This document shows positions 59,474-64,000 of a stretch of DNA of 64,000 bases, piece by piece (position 1 is the first letter of the stretch; the number at the start of each line of letters is the position of its first letter). The translations under genes and the position numbers were made by a program. The DNA comes from Stackebrandtia albiflava (GTDB lineage Bacteria > Actinomycetota > Actinomycetes > Mycobacteriales > Micromonosporaceae), in the NCBI RefSeq assembly GCF_007994225.1, contig NZ_VLLL01000006.1, positions 1,116,001 to 1,180,000 on the forward strand, in the 5' to 3' direction. The notes beneath the pieces were generated by a model. The model searched no databases. It saw nothing but the letters and a program-made list of their open reading frames with translations, and was not told where the DNA came from.

Positions 59474-60418
59474 ATGTCGAGCACTGAAGGAGTGCTGTCG
59501 AGCGTCACCGAGTGGGCGGTCGGTTTGATGGAGACGATGGGTGGCCCCGGGGCGGGGCTGGCCATCGCGTTGGAGAACCTGTTCCCGCCGCTGCCCAGTG
59601 AGGTGATCCTGCCGTTGGCGGGGTTCACCGCGAGCCAGGGGAAGATGAACCTGTTCGCGGCGATCGCGTGGACCACCGTGGGTTCGCTGGTCGGGGCGAT
59701 CGTGCTCTATTACATAGGCGCGGTGTTCGGCCGCAGACGCATCTACGCCATCGCGGCCAAGCTGCCGTTGGTCAAGACCAGCGACATCACCAAGGCCGAA
59801 CTGTGGTTCAACAAGCACGGGGCGAAGGCGGTGTTCTTCGGCCGGATGATCCCGATCTTCCGGAGTTTCATATCGGTGCCCGCGGGCGTCGAACGGATGT
59901 CCCTACCGAAGTTCCTGCTGTTCACCACGGCGGGGAGCCTCATCTGGAACACCCTGTTCGTGGTCGCGGGGTACATGCTGGGCGAGAACTGGACGCTCGT
60001 AGAGGAGTACGTGGGCGTCTACTCCAAGGCGATCCTCGGCCTGGTCGCGGTGGCGCTCGCGGTGTTCCTGGTGCTTCGCATCCGGTCGATGCGCCGCGAC
60101 CGGGACGACGACTCCGACTCGGACTCGCCGATCCCGCCGCCGCTGCCCGGCGACGGCGGATCCGGATCGCGGCGGCACCCCGGAGACGGGGGCGCTGCGT
60201 ACCGCACCGCGGACCCGGGGGCCGGGTACGGCTGGGACGTCGAACCGGCCCCGACGGCCGGCGCGCCCGGCCCCTTCCACGACCGGCGGCGGAGCGAGAT
60301 GCCGTACGTGCGGGGTCCCGGTCTGGAACCCGGGCACCCGCACGCCTCGGCGCAGCGTCCGCCGACGCCGGAGAGCCACGGGGACGGGTACTACCGCTCC
60401 AGGAACGACCGGGGTTGA
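59474..60418 (+). CDS. DedA family membrane protein with long disordered tail
   Basis: 314 aa. The DedA/VTT core (about 25-205) has ALENLFPPLPSEVILPLAGF, then FFGRMIPIFRSFISVPAGVE with the conserved R-x-x-P...R...PAG motif, and a terminal helix ILGLVAVALAVFLVLRI. DedA proteins include undecaprenyl-phosphate and phospholipid flippases. The last 105 residues are Pro/Gly/Asp/Arg-rich and absent from typical DedA proteins. Confidence 0.92.
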   Translation: MSSTEGVLSSVTEWAVGLMETMGGPGAGLAIALENLFPPLPSEVILPLAGFTASQGKMNLFAAIAWTTVGSLVGAIVLYYIGAVFGRRRIYAIAAKLPLVKTSDITKAELWFNKHGAKAVFFGRMIPIFRSFISVPAGVERMSLPKFLLFTTAGSLIWNTLFVVAGYMLGENWTLVEEYVGVYSKAILGLVAVALAVFLVLRIRSMRRDRDDDSDSDSPIPPPLPGDGGSGSRRHPGDGGAAYRTADPGAGYGWDVEPAPTAGAPGPFHDRRRSEMPYVRGPGLEPGHPHASAQRPPTPESHGDGYYRSRNDRG

Positions 60419-60519
60419 CGGCCGGGAGAAAAAAGTTCGGCGGGGTTGTCGATTCGGTCGATCCGAGTTCGTCGTAGGGGTGTTCGCACACTCGAGCACT
60501 GGAAAACAGGAGCCCCGAA

Positions 60520-61173
60520 ATGACCTCGTCGACCGTTTCCCCCGCCGTCACCGCCTCCCTCGTCTCCCCGTCGCCGCGCGTCGCGACCCGGCGGCTGCTC
60601 GCCGCCGGGGTGATCGCCGGACCGCTCTACGCCGTCGTCGGGTTCGCCCAGGCGTTCACCCGGCCCGAGTTCGACGTGACGCGCCACCCGCTGAGCCTGC
60701 TGTCCCTCGGCGACCTGGGATGGATCCAGATCGCCAACTTCGTGATCACCGGTGTGCTGCTGTCGGCCATGGCGGCCGGGCTGCGCAGGGTGCCGGTTCC
60801 GGCGCGGCGGGGCATCGCCCGGCCGTGGTCGATCGGCCTGTTCGGGTTCGGGATGGCCGCGGCGGGCGTGTTCGTCGCCGATTCCGGCACCACGATGACG
60901 TGGCACGGGATGGGCCACATGTTCGCCGGCCTGATCGGTTTCACGTCGTTGATCGCGGGTTGTCTCGCGGTGGCGGTGCGGGCGTTCCGGGACGGGGCGC
61001 GCGGTTGGGCGGTGTTCAGCGGAATCACCGGCGTGGCGTACCTGGTGGGGTTCGGCGGGATCTCGGTGACCGCCGGTCACCCGGTGGGTGTCATGGCCTT
61101 CACCGGCGCGACCCTGATCGGTTGGGCGTGGATCGCGGTGGCGGCGCGGCGGGCGGCGGCCCACGTCGCGTAA
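60520..61173 (+). CDS. DUF998 family membrane protein
   Basis: 217 aa; AGGAG before the ATG. Six transmembrane helices and the DUF998 pattern: LAAGVIAGPLYAVVGFAQAF, TRPEFDVTRHPLSLLSLGDL, GVFVADSGTTMTWHGMGHM. Function unknown. Ends at a strong terminator. Confidence 0.85.
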   Translation: MTSSTVSPAVTASLVSPSPRVATRRLLAAGVIAGPLYAVVGFAQAFTRPEFDVTRHPLSLLSLGDLGWIQIANFVITGVLLSAMAAGLRRVPVPARRGIARPWSIGLFGFGMAAAGVFVADSGTTMTWHGMGHMFAGLIGFTSLIAGCLAVAVRAFRDGARGWAVFSGITGVAYLVGFGGISVTAGHPVGVMAFTGATLIGWAWIAVAARRAAAHVA

Positions 61174-61178
61174 GGGTC

Positions 61179-61214
61179 GGGAACGGCCGGTGCCTCGGGG
61201 CACCGGCCGTTCCC
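61179..61214. terminator. 16-bp hairpin terminator
   Basis: GGGAACGGCCGGTGCC and its exact complement around a TCGG loop, 5 nt after the DUF998 stop. Confidence 0.85.
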
Positions 61215-61284
61215 GTGTGGTCGTGCGGTGGCGACCGGAGAACGCTCATTGGGACCGGTTCAGAACAACCGATTGCGGCCAATG

Positions 61285-61303
61285 CCAGGTTAGGCTAACC
61301 TCA
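61285..61303 (+). promoter_or_regulatory. IdeR/DtxR iron box before heme oxygenase
   Basis: The core AGGTTAGGCTAACCT (61287-61301) is a perfect palindrome and matches the IdeR/DtxR consensus TTAGGTTAGSCTAACCTAA in all 15 central positions. TAGGCT inside it can serve as -10. Iron-loaded IdeR would repress the operon. Confidence 0.92.
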
Positions 61304-61332
61304 CTGCACCCCCGTGAGGTCAGGAGCACCCC

Positions 61333-62022
61333 ATGACACTCGACGCACCGACGACGCCGTTCTCCGCGGCGCTTCGCCAGGCCACCTGGGCGCGCCACGA
61401 AGGCGTCGTCCCCTCCGAAGGCGAGTCCGAACCGGACGGTCCCGGTGTGCTGGCGGCGCTGTTGGCGGGCGAACTCCACCTCGACGACTACACCGCGCTG
61501 CACGCGCAGCAGTTCTTCGTGTACGACGTCCTCGACGAGGCGTCGCGGGCGATGGCCGGCGACCCGGTGGCGGGACCGTTCTGCGTTCCGGAACTGTCCC
61601 GTGCCGCCGCCTTCGACGCCGACCTGTCCATGTTGATCGGCGCCGACTGGCGGGACCGGATAACGCCGCTGGCGGCGACGACCCGTTACGTCGACCGTCT
61701 CAGGCGGGTGTGCTTCGACTGGCCGGGCGGTTTCGTCGCGCACCACTACACGCGGTTCCTCGGGGACCTCTCCGGAGGCCAGGCGTTCCGCGCGGCGGCC
61801 AACGACTCCTACGGCTTCGGTGACGGACCCGGCGTGAGCTTCTACGTCTTCGACGGCATCGGAGACCTCACCGAGTTCAAACAGGGCTATCGCGCCAGAT
61901 TGGACGCCGCCGGTTTCGGGCCGGAGGAACGGCGACGGGTGATCGCCGAGGTGCTCGACGCGTACGACTACAACGAGGCCCTGTTGGCCGAGCTGGCCCG
62001 TGGGATGCGGAGGTCGGTGTGA
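61333..62022 (+). CDS. Heme oxygenase (HmuO-like)
   Basis: 229 aa. Proximal heme ligand His22 in ATWARHEG, aromatic/Gln segment LHAQQFFVYDVLDEAS, and the distal helix motif GDLSGGQ (144-150) identify a biliverdin-forming heme oxygenase that frees iron from heme. An IdeR box lies 30 nt upstream and a DUF2470 gene overlaps the stop (GTGA), so this is an iron-starvation heme-use operon. Confidence 0.95.
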   Translation: MTLDAPTTPFSAALRQATWARHEGVVPSEGESEPDGPGVLAALLAGELHLDDYTALHAQQFFVYDVLDEASRAMAGDPVAGPFCVPELSRAAAFDADLSMLIGADWRDRITPLAATTRYVDRLRRVCFDWPGGFVAHHYTRFLGDLSGGQAFRAAANDSYGFGDGPGVSFYVFDGIGDLTEFKQGYRARLDAAGFGPEERRRVIAEVLDAYDYNEALLAELARGMRRSV

Positions 62023-62312
62023 ACCCGTTCGAGGACTCGGTGATCGAGGCGATCACCCGGCACATGAACCGCGACCACACGGCGGACACCCTGGTCATCT
62101 GCCGGGGGGTCGGTGGCCACGACCGGGCGACCGCCGCCCGGATGGACACCTTCGACGCCACCGGGGCGGAGTTCACCACCACGGTGGACGGAGTGGCGAC
62201 CCCGCTGCGCATCGCGTGGTCGAAGCCGTTGAGCACCCGGGCCGAGGTGCGCCCGGAGATCGTGCGGATGTACCACGAGTCACGTGCCAGGCTGGGGCTC
62301 GCCGAAGCCTGA
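62019..62312 (+). CDS. DUF2470 heme-utilisation-type protein
   Basis: 97 aa from a GTG overlapping the heme oxygenase stop. ITRHMNRDHTADTLVICRGV, then RMDTFDATGAEFTTTVDG and LRIAWSKPLSTRAEVRPEIV match DUF2470, the C-terminal domain of HugZ-type heme-binding proteins. Standing alone beside a heme oxygenase it may hand over heme or bind the product. Confidence 0.9.
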   Translation: MNPFEDSVIEAITRHMNRDHTADTLVICRGVGGHDRATAARMDTFDATGAEFTTTVDGVATPLRIAWSKPLSTRAEVRPEIVRMYHESRARLGLAEA

Positions 62313-62436
62313 ACGGGTGCCCGCCCCCGGCGTCCCGCGCTCCCGCGCGGTGCCCTTTACGCGCCGAAGTCGGGGAACGTCGACGGGTCATGGGCTGCGG
62401 TGGGCCGGACGATCGTGGACGCGGAGCGGCCCCGGT

Positions 62437-62853
62437 CTAGGCCCGCAGTCCGGCGGGCGGGCGGCGGCCCGGCAGCAGCGCGAGGGCGGCGAGCAGGATG
62501 ACGGCCAGTGACAGGCCGGCCTGGGCCGCGACGGGCAGGCCGAACATCCCGCCGGTGCCGGAGTCGGCGGTGCCCTCGTCGTCCTGCGGGTCGCCCGGTG
62601 AGGGCGCGGGCGAGGTCCCCGACGACGAGCCGCCACTGGGCGTGGCCGTCGGCGTGGGCTCGTACGGCGGGTTCGGGGAGCCGTCGTCGACCGTGTCGTC
62701 CACCAGGATCATCGCCGGCGGACTCGTCTCCCCTGAAGACTCCACAATGGTGGGGAACGTGACGATCGCCAAGGCCAGTGCGGTCAGCGAGATGCGCGCC
62801 ACGGCCCCACTTCGCGCGATTATCCGGCGTCGCGACCGAGGCGCGTGCAACAT
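62437..62853 (-). CDS. Secreted, membrane-anchored small protein
   Basis: 138 aa from the ATG at 62853, about 10 nt after GGGGGAG (ATG at 62892 possible but lacks an SD). Basic N-terminus and hydrophobic segment (ARISLTALALAIVTFPTIVE), a Pro/Ser/Thr/Asp-rich linker, then a C-terminal transmembrane helix AQAGLSLAVILLAALALLPG with basic tail. No LPxTG sorting motif. Function unknown. Confidence 0.6.
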   Translation of the reverse strand: MLHAPRSRRRIIARSGAVARISLTALALAIVTFPTIVESSGETSPPAMILVDDTVDDGSPNPPYEPTPTATPSGGSSSGTSPAPSPGDPQDDEGTADSGTGGMFGLPVAAQAGLSLAVILLAALALLPGRRPPAGLRA

Positions 62854-62981
62854 CGGCCGCGCGCTCCCCCTCACGCCATAGATGTTAGCCATCGACGTTC
62901 GTCTTAGCGACAAGTATCACGATCCCGTCACGGTGAATCCTACTTCGACAAAAAGTAGAACATCTGGCATACTGCTGGGCT

Positions 62982-63335
62982 ATGGAATTGATTCACCTGA
63001 TCCTGCGCTACCTCCACCTGATCGGATTCGGATTGCTCATCGGTGGCTGGCTCACCGCCTACCTGAGTCGGCGCCTGAAGGTGAACCCGGCGATGCTGTG
63101 GGGTGCGGTCGTCCAGGTGGTCACCGGGATCCTGTTGTCCGCGCCGCTCGACCGCGCCGAGGACGCCATGCCCGACGGCATGAAGCTCGGTGTCAAGGCA
63201 CTCCTGGCGATCCTCATCTTCGTCATGGTGTGGGTACCCCATTGGAAGAAGCGGGAATCCTCGTCCAAGGGGCACTTCCTGGCCATCGGCGGCCTGATCC
63301 TGGTCACCGCCGGGGTCGGCGTCTTCTGGACCTGA
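62982..63335 (+). CDS. Small four-helix membrane protein (CopD/DUF2269-like)
   Basis: 117 aa. Starts HLILRYLHLIGFGLLIGGWL, where the two His and the GFGLLIGG run are typical of small CopD/DUF2269-type proteins; further helices around AMLWGAVVQVVTGILLSAPL, LLAILIFVMVWVPHW and FLAIGGLILVTAGVGVFWT. CATACT lies 8 nt before the ATG, with TTCGAC 18 nt further upstream, so a leaderless transcript is likely. Function unknown. Confidence 0.75.
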   Translation: MELIHLILRYLHLIGFGLLIGGWLTAYLSRRLKVNPAMLWGAVVQVVTGILLSAPLDRAEDAMPDGMKLGVKALLAILIFVMVWVPHWKKRESSSKGHFLAIGGLILVTAGVGVFWT

Positions 63336-63449
63336 CGGACCTGACCGACATGACGGCACGCGGCGCCGGTCGCCCTCCCGCCCGGCGCCGCACGTCGTGG
63401 AATCCCCGGATCCGGCCACAATGGTCGACCGATGCGGTAGACCTGAGAC

Positions 63450-64000
63450 ATGTCACGACGGGTCCGCACTGCCTTGACGTCCCTGGTGGCCCTGGGAGCG
63501 GTCACCCTCACCGCGTGCGGTGAGGCCCCCGACGAGTCCGGCTCCGACGGTGGTGACTTCCAGGCGTGCATGATCACCGACACCGGTGGCGTGGACGACC
63601 GCTCGTTCAACCAGTCGGTGTGGCAGGGCCTCAACGACGCCGCCGAGTCGAACGGCGACATCGAACCCTCATACCTCACCTCGGCCTCCGAGGCCGACTA
63701 CGAACCCAACCTGTCGCAGGCGGTGAGCAAGGGCTGTGAGGTCGTCGTCGCCGTCGGCGGCGTGATGACCGACGCCACCCGCGCCGCCGCCGAGGCCAAC
63801 CCCGACGTCTTCTTCGTCATGGTCGACGGGCTCATCGACCTCCCCAACGTGTACTCGGTGCAGTTCGACACCGCCCAACCGGCCTTCCTGGCCGGTTACC
63901 TGGCCGCCGGGACCAGCGAGACCGGGAAGGTCGCCACCTTCGGCGGCATGAAGATCCCGCCGGTGACGATCTTCATGGACGGTTTCGCCGAAGGCGTCGC
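63450..64000 (+). CDS. BMP-family ABC transporter substrate-binding lipoprotein (5' part)
   Basis: At least 183 codons, open at the window edge. ATG 6 nt after TAGACC, leaderless. Lipobox LTAC, mature start with MITDTGGVDDRSFNQSVWQG, followed by LSQAVSKGCEVVVAVGGVMT and VDGLIDLPNVYSVQFDTAQP and AFLAGYLAAG, the pattern of the BmpA/Med family. These bind nucleosides or related ligands for an ABC importer, the rest of which would lie past the window. Confidence 0.92.
   Translation, partial: MSRRVRTALTSLVALGAVTLTACGEAPDESGSDGGDFQACMITDTGGVDDRSFNQSVWQGLNDAAESNGDIEPSYLTSASEADYEPNLSQAVSKGCEVVVAVGGVMTDATRAAAEANPDVFFVMVDGLIDLPNVYSVQFDTAQPAFLAGYLAAGTSETGKVATFGGMKIPPVTIFMDGFAEGV

Noticed and set aside
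1-64000. CRISPR array, insertion sequence, integrase or prophage
   Set aside because: No regular 28-37-nt repeat-spacer series, no transposase or integrase motifs; the 21-nt-phased elements have too few and too short units to be CRISPR.

Overview
The window reads as chromosome of a high-GC filamentous-type actinomycete (Actinomycetota). The grounds are: GC-rich third positions; abundant GTG starts with 4-nt GTGA/ATGA stop-start overlaps; many leaderless starts placed 6-8 nt after TANNNT-like -10 boxes; two XRE (Scr1-type)/DUF397 pairs; a roadblock-coupled sensor kinase; ESX/type VII genes; a PPE/WXG-type substrate; an IdeR/DtxR iron box; and split LigD genes. Micromonosporales or Glycomycetales would fit, but the genus cannot be fixed from the sequence alone. 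No rRNA, tRNA, CRISPR array, transposase or phage gene was seen.

Layout. 1-3.4 kb: a visibly more AT-rich accessory block with three tandem paralogous small membrane proteins, a displaced Rhs C-terminal core fragment, another membrane protein and a lipoprotein, looking like the immunity end of an Rhs polymorphic-toxin locus. 3.4-5.5 kb: XRE-DUF397 pair divergent from three overlapping small genes. 5.7-6.6 kb: class A beta-lactamase lipoprotein. 6.8-13.9 kb: part of an ESX (type VII) locus with two NTF2-like membrane proteins, eccE, eccB, an ESX-type small helical protein and a WXG/PPE-like substrate. 13.9-17.8 kb: PucR-type regulator, PhoX-like protein, PIG-L deacetylase. 18.5-26.0 kb: leader ORF, NIT-domain sensor kinase, roadblock protein and a complete five-gene LIV-type ABC importer. 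26-29.7 kb: MFS exporter, aminoglycoside-phosphotransferase-fold kinase, pirin.

29.9-33.4 kb is the most striking unit: a Family 2B encapsulin shell protein with an inserted cyclic-nucleotide-binding domain, then a polyprenyl diphosphate synthase (likely cargo), then IspH. Together they suggest a protein nanocompartment dedicated to isoprenoid chain synthesis with its own precursor-supplying enzyme. 33.5-36.4 kb: an autoregulated small HTH protein, an alpha/beta hydrolase and an FAD monooxygenase, each with clear palindromic operators. 36.6-39.5 kb: a LanM-dehydratase-like protein with degenerate active-site motifs and no cyclase domain, next to a two-domain Nudix protein. 41-43.3 kb: LigD polymerase and LigD ligase as separate genes.

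43.4-51.2 kb: a stress-type cluster (ANTAR-GAF-PP2C phosphatase, SigB/F-like sigma factor, CBS protein, small basic protein, small membrane protein, LLM oxidoreductase, hemerythrin-like protein and a CYP152-type P450), with GTTK-N15/16-GGGTAA promoters before two of the genes. 51.1-55.6 kb: ROK regulator, MFS transporter and two tandem secreted HNH nucleases. 55.9-58.5 kb: membrane coiled-coil protein, three small overlapping genes and a second XRE-DUF397 pair. 58.8-64 kb: zinc-ribbon protein, DedA, DUF998, an IdeR-box heme oxygenase/DUF2470 operon, small membrane proteins and the start of a BMP-family lipoprotein.

A feature of the whole window is a family of four intergenic elements (about 15.2, 28.6, 42.1 and 58.7 kb). 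Each is built of 14-17-nt arms, mostly repeated at exactly 21-nt spacing and inverted around a hairpin-forming core. I do not recognise them as a named repeat.
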